A program made the position numbers and the translations under genes. The notes under the pieces are model-generated. The model did not search any database. It saw nothing but the letters and a program-made list of their open reading frames with translations, and was not told where the DNA came from. Below, piece after piece: positions 51,058-59,207 of a stretch of DNA of 64,000 nt. Origin of the DNA: [Flexibacter] sp. ATCC 35208 (GTDB lineage Bacteria > Bacteroidota > Bacteroidia > Chitinophagales > Chitinophagaceae); assembly GCF_001975825.1 (NCBI RefSeq), contig NZ_MTKN01000012.1, positions 82,578 to 146,577 of the forward strand, written 5' to 3'. Position 1 is the first letter of the stretch, and the number at the start of each line of letters is the position of its first letter.

Positions 51058-51951
51058 TTATTGTTGTAATGATCTCCATAAATAGAATGTTGCATAAGCA
51101 GCATGTTGCTGCCAGTGCTGTGTATATCCTTTAATTTCGGCCAGTGAAGGCTTTGCTGGTAATTGCAATTGTTGTTTCAACGCATTGTGTAAACCTGCAT
51201 CTTCCAGTGGCAATGCCTGCCAGTAACGGCTGAATTTCATCAGCACGTAATTGGCGGACCAGTTGCCAATGCCTTTGAATGAAATCAGATATTCACGGGC
51301 AGCGGTGTAGTCGAGTGATTGTAAATGTGCGAGGGTAAGGCGTTCTTCAGCCATCGCCCTGGCCAGAGAGATGATGTAATCAGCTTTGCTACGGGAGAAC
51401 TGCATCGCGATGAGGTCAGCAGGCTCCAGCTTTGCGATTGTAGCTGGTTGAGGATAGACATGATATGTCTTATTGCCGGAGGAAATTGCAGCACCATAGG
51501 CATGGATCAATCGTTGTTTTAGTGTGTATGCAAATGAAAGATTGATCTGCTGGCCGGTGATGGTCCAGGTAAGGGCTTCGAACAGTTCGGGAATTCCGAT
51601 CAATCGGAGACCTTTGTATTGCTGGATGAGGGGCGATAACACGCCGTCCTTTTTTGCGAACTTGTAGAATGGATGGAGGTCTGCATCCAGGTGTAACCAG
51701 TGAGTGATATAGTTTTTGATGTAATTGGTATCTATATTATCAGCATCAGCGGATATTTCTACCTGTAGTCCTTCCTTTTGGGGTGCATCTGTAATGGCAG
51801 TAAGCACAGGGTTACCATTCACCACAATCACTTTGCGGAGGATATTCCCGTCTACTTCATGCAGACATTCCTTGTCGGAACGACTGAGGAATACCAGGCA
51901 TTCTGCGAAGGAAAAATTAGCATGGTCGGTGACTGGTATGTGAATTTTCAT
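51058..51951 (-). CDS. alkA: DNA-3-methyladenine glycosylase II-like (AlkA)
   Basis: 297 aa from ATG 51951 (MKIHIPVTDHANFSF); an ATG at 51963 is also in frame. An N-terminal AlkA-like domain is followed by the HhH-GPD fold: LFEALTWTITGQQINLSFAY, the hairpin LISFKGIGNWSANYVLMKF and the catalytic Asp in LPLEDAGLHNAL. It excises alkylated bases. It sits between the ArsR-Ada regulator and ogt on one transcript; the upstream spacer is filled by a 25-bp tandem array. Confidence 0.9.
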   Translation of the reverse strand: MKIHIPVTDHANFSFAECLVFLSRSDKECLHEVDGNILRKVIVVNGNPVLTAITDAPQKEGLQVEISADADNIDTNYIKNYITHWLHLDADLHPFYKFAKKDGVLSPLIQQYKGLRLIGIPELFEALTWTITGQQINLSFAYTLKQRLIHAYGAAISSGNKTYHVYPQPATIAKLEPADLIAMQFSRSKADYIISLARAMAEERLTLAHLQSLDYTAAREYLISFKGIGNWSANYVLMKFSRYWQALPLEDAGLHNALKQQLQLPAKPSLAEIKGYTQHWQQHAAYATFYLWRSLQQ

Positions 51952-51963
51952 GTGCGCGATCAT

Positions 51964-52109
51964 TGTAATTTGAACCTGAAGCTTACATTGTAACTTAAAA
52001 AGGGCTAGACCGTAATTGAACTTAAGACTTTCACTGTAACTTGAATCTAAAGTTTACACTGTAACTTGAACCTAAAGTTTACACCGTAACTTAAAACTAA
52101 GGCTTACAC
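51964..52109. repeat. Six tandem 22-25-bp units growing out of the ArsR-Ada gene end
   Basis: Plus-strand units (TGTAACTTGAACCTAAAGTT-type) start near 51964, 51989, 52011, 52035, 52060 and 52085. The last one contains the gene's stop (52097-52099) and final codons; it reads CGTAACTTAAAACTAAGG.. against CTAAAG in its neighbours. The array fills the whole spacer up to the alkA start region. Confidence 0.85.
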
Positions 52110-52627
52110 CGCTTGCAAGCCCGATACCCGTTCTTCACAGCATCCTCCCTGTTTTCATAAAATATCACATTATCCGGCCTCGGATTGGCAGCGCAGGAAG
52201 GCTTACAAAAGATGCCAGTTGTTTTGACAGCAGTATAAAATACCCCATCGAAATTTTTATCCTTACTCAGCAAGGCCTGTAGCATGACAGGTTGCGTCAG
52301 CGGCGTACCTTTTTTATAATCCGTGTTATCAAGAAAAACACCATGATCATTGTCTATTGAATGCGCGCCCCATTGAATGTACTCCTCTACCCATTCTTTA
52401 AAAGCAAAGAAGGCAGATCTGTTCAGATACCCGAAGCGCTCACGACCTGCCTGATAAATACGGATCCAACCAGTATCTTCCAACAACTGCAAGTGCTTTG
52501 AGACCGCCTGACGGCTGATATTGCCGAAGTGATCATTGATCTGATTTATATTGAGAGGGGCCTTCCGAAGTAGGTCAAGGACTTCCCTTCGAAGCGGGTC
52601 CGCAATGCCTTTGAACAACTCGTCCAT
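52097..52627 (-). CDS. ArsR-type regulator fused to an Ada methyl-sensing zinc domain
   Basis: 176 aa. Winged helix-turn-helix of ArsR type about 1-85 (LFKGIADPLRREVLDLLRKA, RQAVSKHLQLLEDTGWIRIY); Ada zinc-binding domain about 115-176 (FDGVFYTAVKTTGIFCKPSC, NGYRACKRCKP). All four zinc cysteines are present (CxxxC and CxxC), including the one that in E. coli Ada accepts methyl from DNA phosphotriesters. There is no AraC domain and no O6-methyltransferase domain; the latter is encoded separately as ogt. It heads the operon with alkA and ogt. Two palindromes just before its ATG suggest self-regulation. Confidence 0.88.
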   Translation of the reverse strand: MDELFKGIADPLRREVLDLLRKAPLNINQINDHFGNISRQAVSKHLQLLEDTGWIRIYQAGRERFGYLNRSAFFAFKEWVEEYIQWGAHSIDNDHGVFLDNTDYKKGTPLTQPVMLQALLSKDKNFDGVFYTAVKTTGIFCKPSCAANPRPDNVIFYENREDAVKNGYRACKRCKP

Positions 52628-52631
52628 TTAA

Positions 52632-52674
52632 GCAACTTTTTTGTTGCGCTAATTTATGCAATTTTTTAGTTGCA
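52632..52674. promoter_or_regulatory. Twin palindromes upstream of the ArsR-Ada gene (operator candidates)
   Basis: GCAAC-TTTTTT-GTTGC at 52632-52647 and TGCAA-TTTTTTAG-TTGCA at 52657-52674, centres about 26 bp apart. They lie 5-47 nt before the ArsR-Ada ATG in the divergent region shared with a MocR-type gene, the expected place for an ArsR autoregulatory site. Confidence 0.55.
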
Positions 52675-52714
52675 CAAAATTATTTTTCCTAAAAACAAAC
52701 AGATTTATTTTTCT

Positions 52715-52722
52715 TACATTTG
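52715..52722 (+). promoter_or_regulatory. Candidate -7 box for the MocR-type gene at 52.7 kb
   Basis: TACATTTG fits TAnnTTTG, 22 nt before the ATG at 52745. No clear -33 element. Confidence 0.45.
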
Positions 52723-52744
52723 ACCATATCAGAAATTCAATCAC

Positions 52745-54175
52745 ATGTTAAAAACTGCCGACCATCTATACTTGCAGATTGCAGAGAATGTAGAGCAACT
52801 CATCATCAAACAGGTATTAAAAACAGGAGACAAACTCCCGTCTGTACGCAACATGAGTGAAGAGCAAGGCGTGAGCATGAGCACTGCCTTCCAGGCTTAT
52901 TATCACCTGGAAAGCAAAGGCATGATTGAATCCAGACCCAAATCAGGCTACTACGTCACCTACAGTCCACGGCGCATGCCGGAACTACCGAAACAAACAG
53001 AGGCCGTCAAAAAGCCGTCTGAAGTAACGGTGCATGAAATGATCTCGCGCATGTATTTACATGGTTCCAATCCTGAGATCCTGAAATTTTCTTCTGCCGT
53101 GTTTCCCGTCGCACAACTCCCTGCTGCCAAGATGACCAAGGCCATGGTACAGGCTATTCATAGATTACCGAATGGAGGGTTGGGCTATGACAGTCCACAG
53201 GGCAATGAAGACCTGCGCAGACAAATAGCACGTATGTCTATCGGATGGGGTGGTGCGGTGACGGAAGATGATAGTGTGATTGCGGCGGGTTGCTCTGATG
53301 CCATATCATTATGTCTTTCTGCGACGACGCAACCCGGAGATACGATTGCCGTGGAAAGTCCCACCTACTACGGCTTCCTGCAGCTGGCAGAGAACCTGGG
53401 GTTAAAGGTGTTGGAGATACCTACACATCCTTTGACAGGGGTAGATTTAGATTACCTGGATAAAGCGATTCCTAAGTTTAAGGTAAAGGCCTGCCTCTTT
53501 GTGACCAATTTCACTAACCCACTGGGGGCTTGCATGCCGGATAGTCATAAGCAGGAGCTGGTAAGAATATTAGAAAAATATGATATACCGCTGATAGAAG
53601 ATGATATATATGGTGATATGTACTTTGGTAAAGAAAGACCGGGGTTATGTAAAACCTTTGATAAAAACGGGTTAGTGCTGCTGTGTAATTCGTTTTCCAA
53701 ATCATTGGCGCCGGGGTATCGGGTAGGATGGGCATTGCCGGGGCGTTATAAAGAAAAAGTATTACGGATTAAACGTAACCGTGCTATCTCCTCTCCTTCT
53801 TTGCCCAGTGCTGCCATTGCGTGTTTTCTGGAAAATGGGCGGTATGAGCATCACCTGCGAGGAATGCGAAAAATTTTGCATACCCAGTTTATGCGGCATT
53901 TACAGGCTATTTCCGATTATTTTCCGGAGGACACCTGTGTAACCCGGCCCGGAGGCGGATTTGTGTGTTGGATAGAATTGAATCCAAAGATCAATACTTT
54001 TGAATTGTATGAGCAATCCCTGAAGCATAAGGTTATTTTTGCACCGGGCAGGATCTTCTCCCTACAGGATAGGTATACAAATTGTTTGAGAATAAGTTAT
54101 AGTAACCCGTGGAGTAAAACGGTGGAAGATGGGTTAAAGACAGTTGGCCGGCTGGCAAGAAAGCTAATGAGTTAA
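52745..54175 (+). CDS. MocR-type regulator: GntR helix-turn-helix plus class I aminotransferase
   Basis: 476 aa. GntR winged helix about 8-75 (IIKQVLKTGDKLPSVRNMSE, VSMSTAFQAYYHLESKGMIE); aminotransferase domain about 105-470 with NFTNPLGACMP, IPLIEDDIYGDMYF (PLP Asp/Tyr) and CNSFSKSLAPGYRVGWALPG (Schiff-base Lys and phosphate Arg). All PLP residues are present, so it can bind PLP. Such proteins sense PLP or amino compounds and regulate neighbours. Divergent from the alkylation operon; the target is unknown. Confidence 0.9.
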   Translation: MLKTADHLYLQIAENVEQLIIKQVLKTGDKLPSVRNMSEEQGVSMSTAFQAYYHLESKGMIESRPKSGYYVTYSPRRMPELPKQTEAVKKPSEVTVHEMISRMYLHGSNPEILKFSSAVFPVAQLPAAKMTKAMVQAIHRLPNGGLGYDSPQGNEDLRRQIARMSIGWGGAVTEDDSVIAAGCSDAISLCLSATTQPGDTIAVESPTYYGFLQLAENLGLKVLEIPTHPLTGVDLDYLDKAIPKFKVKACLFVTNFTNPLGACMPDSHKQELVRILEKYDIPLIEDDIYGDMYFGKERPGLCKTFDKNGLVLLCNSFSKSLAPGYRVGWALPGRYKEKVLRIKRNRAISSPSLPSAAIACFLENGRYEHHLRGMRKILHTQFMRHLQAISDYFPEDTCVTRPGGGFVCWIELNPKINTFELYEQSLKHKVIFAPGRIFSLQDRYTNCLRISYSNPWSKTVEDGLKTVGRLARKLMS

Positions 54176-54254
54176 TTCTTAATGAAAATCAAAAAGGTAC
54201 CAAACGGGTATAAACTCCTTTTATAGAAAGGCCTTAAATGTCATCAGCTACCTC

Positions 54255-54524
54255 TTAACTCAATTGAGAAAAAAACGAACTCAGGTACTTCATCATCTCC
54301 TTATTAATTGTCAATTGTACGTTTCTTCCCGTCTTATCATATATTAATATACCGCTGTCTACCAATATCTTTATATGATGTGAAACTGTGGGTTGGGACA
54401 AACCAGTCAGCTCTGTGATATCACAACACTGTATAGCAGACTGTCTGGAAGCCGCCAGCAATATGGATAAACGGTGTTTATCTGCAATTGCATTTGCTGC
54501 TTTCTCTATCATTACTGCATCCAT
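54255..54524 (-). CDS. ArsR-family transcriptional regulator
   Basis: 89 aa from ATG 54524 (MDAVMIEKAANAIADKHRLS); the frame is open to 54614 but the extra 30 residues look non-coding. Winged helix with ITELTGLSQPTVSHHIKILV as recognition helix and a wing TGRNVQLTIN. CC in AIQCCDI could bind a metal or react with thiols, but the classical ELCVCDL motif is absent. The small regulator has no obvious target beside the divergent MocR-like gene. Confidence 0.85.
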   Translation of the reverse strand: MDAVMIEKAANAIADKHRLSILLAASRQSAIQCCDITELTGLSQPTVSHHIKILVDSGILIYDKTGRNVQLTINKEMMKYLSSFFSQLS

Positions 54525-54681
54525 TACGTAAAAGTATGATAAATCTCCCAAAAGAGGGGATGCCCTTTCATACCCAAAAAAAGAAAAGAAAAAAACTTTC
54601 AAAAACCCTCCCAAAATTACAAATCGTTAACAACCGTAACTTTTTCTACTGCGTATATGGTAGGAACACCTTAAGCCAACC

Positions 54682-56127
54682 ATGAAGCATCATAGTCAGG
54701 TACATCTACAATTGTCAGTGAATAGTGAGGTTCCGATTTATCAGCAGATCAAATCGTACATCATTAACGAAATCAAGCGGGGGCGACTGTTGCCCGGCGC
54801 TCAGTTGCCCGGTAGCCGCGTGCTTGCCCAGCAACTACGCGTGAACCGTAACACCGTCATTCTTGCATATGAACATTTAGCCGCTGAAGGCTGGATTGCC
54901 ACTCAATATAAGAGTGGGACAAGGATTAGTGATCCCATACCCCAGGAACTGGTTTCGCCAGATACTCCTGAGGCAGAAGCGAAACCCTCGCTGGACATCA
55001 CTTTCCGTAAGTTTGCACCACCACAGCCGCTACCTTATAATAATGGTACATTTGATACCGTATTCGACGAAGGTCAACCAGATGGACGTCTGTCGCCAAT
55101 ACCGGAGATCACCCGCGAAGTGAGGAAGATCCTGCACCAGCAAACCACCAAATTGCACCTGAAGAATTACAACGAAAGGGGTAATGAGCAACTGCTACAG
55201 GAGATCAACCTGATATTGAACAACGACAGGGGCCTCGCTGCTGTGACTGAGAATATTTGTGTCACCCACGGGCACCAGGACTCCCTGTTCCTCGTAGCGC
55301 AGACATTGATATTCCCAGGTGATCATGTAGCGGTAGAGCATCCCGGCTATCAGCCAGCATGGGAAGCTTTCAGGCTCACCGGCGCTCATCTCCACTATAT
55401 TCCGGTTGATGAACAGGGCATTGACGTGGAAGCACTGGCAGTAGTTTGTCAGCATACATCCCTCAAAGCAGTATACATCACTCCGCATCACCAGTACCCT
55501 ACCACGACTACGCTGCCAGCAGCACGACGTAAGCTGTTGCTGGAACTGAGTGAACAATATCATTTTATGATCATTGAGGATGATTATGATCATAATTATC
55601 ACTTCGATGCACAACCGGTATTGCCGGTAGCGGGTATGCCGCATGCAGACAATGTCGTATATATCGGTAGTGTGGCACCTTCAATACCCTTGAGTTTTGT
55701 ATATGGTCCTGTTGAATTTATCCATTCACTGGCATCCTGCCAGATGGTGGTGAGTCAGCAACGTGATCGACTGCTTGAACAGGGAATGGCCAACCTGATG
55801 GCGGAAGGCGAGATCAGAAGGTACCTGCAACAGACACATGCCACGTATAAAAAGCGATTGACACTGACTTCAGGTATACTGGAAGTGAACTTTACGGGGA
55901 TTGCAGATTTTACGATTCCGAAAGGTGGGCTGGCTATCTGGATCCGCTTGCACCAGCCGATTCAGATTTCACAATTGCACGCAGCTGGAATTTATATCGT
56001 AAACCCCAATAGCTTTTATGCTCCACACTATAATGGGCAAACAGGATTGAGATTAGGATTTGCTTCTCTGGAAGAAAATGCTATAGTGAAGGGATTGGAT
56101 AAACTGGCCAAAATTTTACAACGATAA
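54682..56127 (+). CDS. MocR-like regulator lacking the PLP lysine
   Basis: 481 aa. GntR helix-turn-helix about 15-85 (INEIKRGRLLPGAQLPGSRV, RVNRNTVILAYEHLAAEGWI); aminotransferase-fold domain about 110-480 with ITPHHQYPTTTTLPAARR and FMIIEDDYDHNYHFD, both well preserved. At the site where family members have YIGSFSKxLxPxLRLGY, this protein has VVYIGSVAPSIPLSFVYG: the Schiff-base Lys and the phosphate-binding Arg are missing. It therefore probably cannot form the PLP aldimine and may sense another ligand or bind PLP loosely. Confidence 0.85.
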   Translation: MKHHSQVHLQLSVNSEVPIYQQIKSYIINEIKRGRLLPGAQLPGSRVLAQQLRVNRNTVILAYEHLAAEGWIATQYKSGTRISDPIPQELVSPDTPEAEAKPSLDITFRKFAPPQPLPYNNGTFDTVFDEGQPDGRLSPIPEITREVRKILHQQTTKLHLKNYNERGNEQLLQEINLILNNDRGLAAVTENICVTHGHQDSLFLVAQTLIFPGDHVAVEHPGYQPAWEAFRLTGAHLHYIPVDEQGIDVEALAVVCQHTSLKAVYITPHHQYPTTTTLPAARRKLLLELSEQYHFMIIEDDYDHNYHFDAQPVLPVAGMPHADNVVYIGSVAPSIPLSFVYGPVEFIHSLASCQMVVSQQRDRLLEQGMANLMAEGEIRRYLQQTHATYKKRLTLTSGILEVNFTGIADFTIPKGGLAIWIRLHQPIQISQLHAAGIYIVNPNSFYAPHYNGQTGLRLGFASLEENAIVKGLDKLAKILQR

Positions 56128-56224
56128 ATTTATAGAAGATTTTATATTGAAAAAAACCTCTCATACTTTGGAGTAACAAAGTACATTGACAAGCCCTATT
56201 ATACTTGGATATGGTAATTTAACC

Positions 56225-56258
56225 GGAAAAGGCAGTAATACTGCCTTTTCCTTTTTTT
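56225..56258 (+). terminator. Terminator between the MocR-like gene and the MarR gene
   Basis: GGAAAAGGCAGT / ACTGCCTTTTCC with 3-nt loop, followed by seven T. It lies between two convergent genes, and the T-run belongs to a unit repeated at the MarR gene end. Confidence 0.9.
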
Positions 56259-56301
56259 ATGGGAATGCGGGAATGAATTTTTTTATGACAATGTAGAATG
56301 A
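56251..56301 (-). repeat. Adjacent 25/26-bp duplicate of the MarR gene end
   Basis: ATTTTTTTATGACAATGTA-GAATGA (56277-56301, containing the MarR stop at 56283) is directly preceded by CTTTTTTTATGGGAATGCGG-GAATGA (56251-56276). About 20 of 26 positions agree. Confidence 0.65.
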
Positions 56302-56912
56302 TACATACAATCAATCTGCAGTTCTGCCGAAGCTAAAGATTTGTTCAGGAAAAGACAGTTGTGCTGTCTTTTTTTGTTGCCCTGATAATGTGCACAGGTA
56401 TAACACATTCTTTGTAACTCACCGCTTTCCTGGTTCATAAAACCTGCTATCATCGCAAAGATGGTTTGATAGAGGTTGTTTTTTTCAAAAGCAGGACGTT
56501 TTTCTAATACTTCAGTTAAGGGTAATACATATTCTTCTGCTTTGAGCAGGATGTCCCGCCCCACTTCAGTAGGCAACATAGAGAAGCTACGCCTGTCACG
56601 TTTGTCAGGTTGCATTTCCAGTAAGCCTTTCGAAACAAGAGAGGCGACAGCATCGCTGATGGTAGGTCGGCTAAGTTGTAATTCGGTGGCAATGTGCGCC
56701 ACTTTGTTCAGTTCCGCCGGATGGTAGCCAATGAAGAGGAGGATTTGTAACTGCAGGGGGGTAAGCCCCAGGGTACGCGCCTGCTCCCATTGCAAGGCTT
56801 TCAGCATGTCGCTGAGGCGTTGTAGTGACAGAACGAGTCTGGCATCCAGGCTGTGAAGCTGCTGTTGCGGACTAAAGTTGGATGGTTTTCTCTGTGGCAT
56901 GTAAGGGTGCAA
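56283..56912 (-). CDS. MarR-family regulator with C-terminal cysteine cluster
   Basis: 209 aa. MarR winged helix about 25-150 (TPLQLQILLFIGYHPAELNK, LQLSRPTISDAVASLVSKGL, PDKRDRRSFSMLPTEVGRDI). The C-terminus (about 165-209) has cysteines in MCYTCAHYQG, HNCLFL and QIDCMYH, a CxxC-x10-C-x14-C-like arrangement that could hold zinc or an Fe-S cluster. This suggests metal, redox or NO sensing (inference). The start could also be the Met at codon 5. Confidence 0.85.
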   Translation of the reverse strand: MHPYMPQRKPSNFSPQQQLHSLDARLVLSLQRLSDMLKALQWEQARTLGLTPLQLQILLFIGYHPAELNKVAHIATELQLSRPTISDAVASLVSKGLLEMQPDKRDRRSFSMLPTEVGRDILLKAEEYVLPLTEVLEKRPAFEKNNLYQTIFAMIAGFMNQESGELQRMCYTCAHYQGNKKRQHNCLFLNKSLASAELQIDCMYHSTLS

Positions 56913-57010
56913 AAGTAAAGTGGTTACAGTTGAGGAATAAGAGCCAGATGAAAGTATTTTTCAGGCAAAGTGGCCTGGTAGGCCAAGGTTTATGTATGAA
57001 AGAAAACATC

Positions 57011-57100
57011 AAATTGTGTGAATTGCGACCTCCGGCAGTCATTCACACAATTTAAGTGGCATTGATTGGTGGCAGCAATAGCTGCCGCCAATCAATGCCA
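57011..57100. repeat. Two consecutive long hairpins in a divergent promoter region
   Basis: First: AAATTGTGTGAAT (57011-57023) and exact complement (57041-57053). Second: TGGCATTGATTGGTGGCAG (57057-57075) and complement (57082-57100) with one mismatch. The second has no T-run and neither follows a gene; both sit between the divergent MarR and lipoprotein genes. The rest of 56913-57218 shows no gene. Confidence 0.65.
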
Positions 57101-57218
57101 AAAGCGAAATGCAGATAATAAGTTATATTTACCCTTACAACACAGGTATTTATACGCTTTTCTTTATCGCCCCATTCTTCTAGTTTGCATTATCAATCAT
57201 TACAAAACACGCTTATTT

Positions 57219-57737
57219 ATGAAGCACCACGATTCCATCCGTATCTTTGCGCCGGTTTTACTACTGCTATGCTTTAGCAGATGTACTCCTGGAAACCCCG
57301 ACAATTTTCAGATCCCGCTGGACAAAGCACGCGCCAGCCGTCATGTGATCTCTCAGCAGGAAGCTGACAACCTCATTACCGGGTTCCAGCGTGGTAAAAA
57401 AGAATTGCAGGCCCGCCTGCCAGGCAACTATCTCGACAGCGCTTTCAACCTTCCCAATGCTGAAATGTTCAACCGTGATGCTATTGCCGCTCTGCTGAAT
57501 GCCAAAGGCGCAGATGGTGTCCGCATTTACCTCGGTAAGGATGAAAAAGGCCAGGTAAGACTGGTATTACTGCCGGTAGACCGCAAAGGCAATGATATCC
57601 ATACCACCCTCGTAAGCCGTGAAACCGCCCTCAATGTACCAGGTATCGAATCCGCAAAAGCACAGGGTAACCTGCAGGCAATGGAAAGCGGACAACGTTG
57701 TCCTCCACTTTGTAAAGATGTCGTACAACCCAAATAA
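57219..57737 (+). CDS. Lipoprotein of unknown function heading a two-component operon
   Basis: 172 aa from ATG 57219, chosen for the lipoprotein signal MKHHDSIRIFAPVLLLLCFSRC; the frame is open to 57066. The body has ISQQEADNLITGFQRGKKEL, NRDAIAALLNAKGADGVRIY, VRLVLLPVDRKGNDI and a C-terminal CPPLC. Family not recognised by name. Its stop is followed at once by the next gene's ATG, so the four genes to 59873 form one transcript. Confidence 0.7.
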   Translation: MKHHDSIRIFAPVLLLLCFSRCTPGNPDNFQIPLDKARASRHVISQQEADNLITGFQRGKKELQARLPGNYLDSAFNLPNAEMFNRDAIAALLNAKGADGVRIYLGKDEKGQVRLVLLPVDRKGNDIHTTLVSRETALNVPGIESAKAQGNLQAMESGQRCPPLCKDVVQPK

Positions 57738-58400
57738 ATGAATAATCTAGGCGCATTCTTTGTCAGCCAGATTGTAATTATCCCATTAGTGATAGGGCTG
57801 ATACGCTTTAACAAAACAGTGACCAGCTATCAGCCCTTCCTCCTTTTGCTTGCCCTGGCTTTCATTTCGGAATCTATCAGCTTTATTTGCATTGAAGTAC
57901 TCAACACCAGCAATGCGATACCTTTCAACCTATATGGGCTGGCAGAATGTATGGTTGTACTGTATCAGTTTTATATATGGGGGTTTCTAAAACGGAAGTA
58001 CCGTCTCTATATCGTACTTGCCGCAAGCCTCACTGCCGGATGGATCACTGAGAATCTATTCTTTTCACAGATCGAAAATTTCAGCCCTGTTTTCAGGGTC
58101 ACGTATGCATTCATTGCCGTGTTGCTCAGTATCAATGAAATTAATTACCTTATTGTTCAGGACAACAAGAACCTGTTGCGTAACTCCCGTTTTCTCATCT
58201 GCATGGGATTTATCATCATTTTTATTTACCAGATCATCTATGAAGCCTCCTTCTTCGTGGGGTCAGATACTATATTGACCCTCAAGATTGTTTTTATGTT
58301 CAACTATATCAATGCTTTTGTAAATTTGATCTATGTGCTCGCGGTGTTGTTTATCCCCGTCAAGACTGCTTATTACTTTAAAAAACACTTTGAAGCGTAG
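57738..58400 (+). CDS. Integral membrane protein, 6-7 helices
   Basis: 220 aa, hydrophobic throughout; helices near 5-22, 32-52, 62-82, 90-108, 117-135, 150-170 and 185-208. No catalytic motif recognised. It begins directly after the lipoprotein stop and is followed after 15 nt by a histidine kinase, so it may be the sensory membrane partner of that kinase (inference). Confidence 0.7.
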   Translation: MNNLGAFFVSQIVIIPLVIGLIRFNKTVTSYQPFLLLLALAFISESISFICIEVLNTSNAIPFNLYGLAECMVVLYQFYIWGFLKRKYRLYIVLAASLTAGWITENLFFSQIENFSPVFRVTYAFIAVLLSINEINYLIVQDNKNLLRNSRFLICMGFIIIFIYQIIYEASFFVGSDTILTLKIVFMFNYINAFVNLIYVLAVLFIPVKTAYYFKKHFEA

Positions 58401-58415
58401 CATCGTCAATGCCCC

Positions 58416-59156
58416 ATGGATGATAAGATCTTTTATACGACCGTCTTTATTTCACTGCTGATAGCGGTCATTATCATATTCTTTGTCGTCTCCATTATTC
58501 TCTACCACCGCAGGTATATACAGCTGCAAAGGGAGCGGATTGTAGCGGAAATCACCATCCTGGAAAATGAACGTAAACGTATTGCTGCAGATCTGCATGA
58601 CAGCATGGGGCCACTACTTTCTACCATCAAGCTGAACATCAATAGTATCCAGGTGCATGATGAACATGATAAAATGGTCATTGCCCGTTCGGGTACCTAT
58701 ATCGACGAGGTTATCAGGGGATTGCGGCAGATCTCTCACAACCTGCTGCCCGCTACCCTGGAAAGGAAAGGACTGACGGATGCTATTCATGAATTTATCA
58801 GACAGGTTTCTGCCAAAGCCCAGCTGGATATACGGTTTCATACCTCCGGTCAGATCAGTATTCCGGCAGAGAAAGAGATCCATCTGTTCCGTATTATCCA
58901 GGAGATCACTCATAATACCCTTAAGCATGCCAAAGCCACCCAGTTACAGATCGTACTGAGCCGTGAAAACGGGTTCTTCCTGGTATTGGTCAAAGAAGAC
59001 GGGATAGGATTTGACGTGAGGAAAGTAAAAGCAGAATCTACCGGATTGGGGATGAAAAGCCTGGCAATCAGAACGGATATTTTGCATGGGCATTTGTCGA
59101 TTGAATCTGCCCCGGGGCAGGGAACGAACTATTTCATTAAAATTCCCGCAGGATGA
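58416..59156 (+). CDS. Sensor histidine kinase, NarX/DesK type (HisKA_3)
   Basis: 246 aa. One N-terminal transmembrane helix (about 8-30), coiled coil, phosphoacceptor His in RKRIAADLHDSMGPLLSTIK, ATPase domain about 150-246 with IQEITHNTLKHAKATQ (N-box), EDGIGFD and STGLGMKSLAIRTDI (G-boxes). It has almost no extracytoplasmic loop, so sensing probably needs a partner such as the preceding membrane protein and lipoprotein. Confidence 0.92.
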   Translation: MDDKIFYTTVFISLLIAVIIIFFVVSIILYHRRYIQLQRERIVAEITILENERKRIAADLHDSMGPLLSTIKLNINSIQVHDEHDKMVIARSGTYIDEVIRGLRQISHNLLPATLERKGLTDAIHEFIRQVSAKAQLDIRFHTSGQISIPAEKEIHLFRIIQEITHNTLKHAKATQLQIVLSRENGFFLVLVKEDGIGFDVRKVKAESTGLGMKSLAIRTDILHGHLSIESAPGQGTNYFIKIPAG

Positions 59157-59207
59157 TGTAATTTTACCATCATACCGATACCATTACCCCCAAAAGATTC
59201 AACTAAC

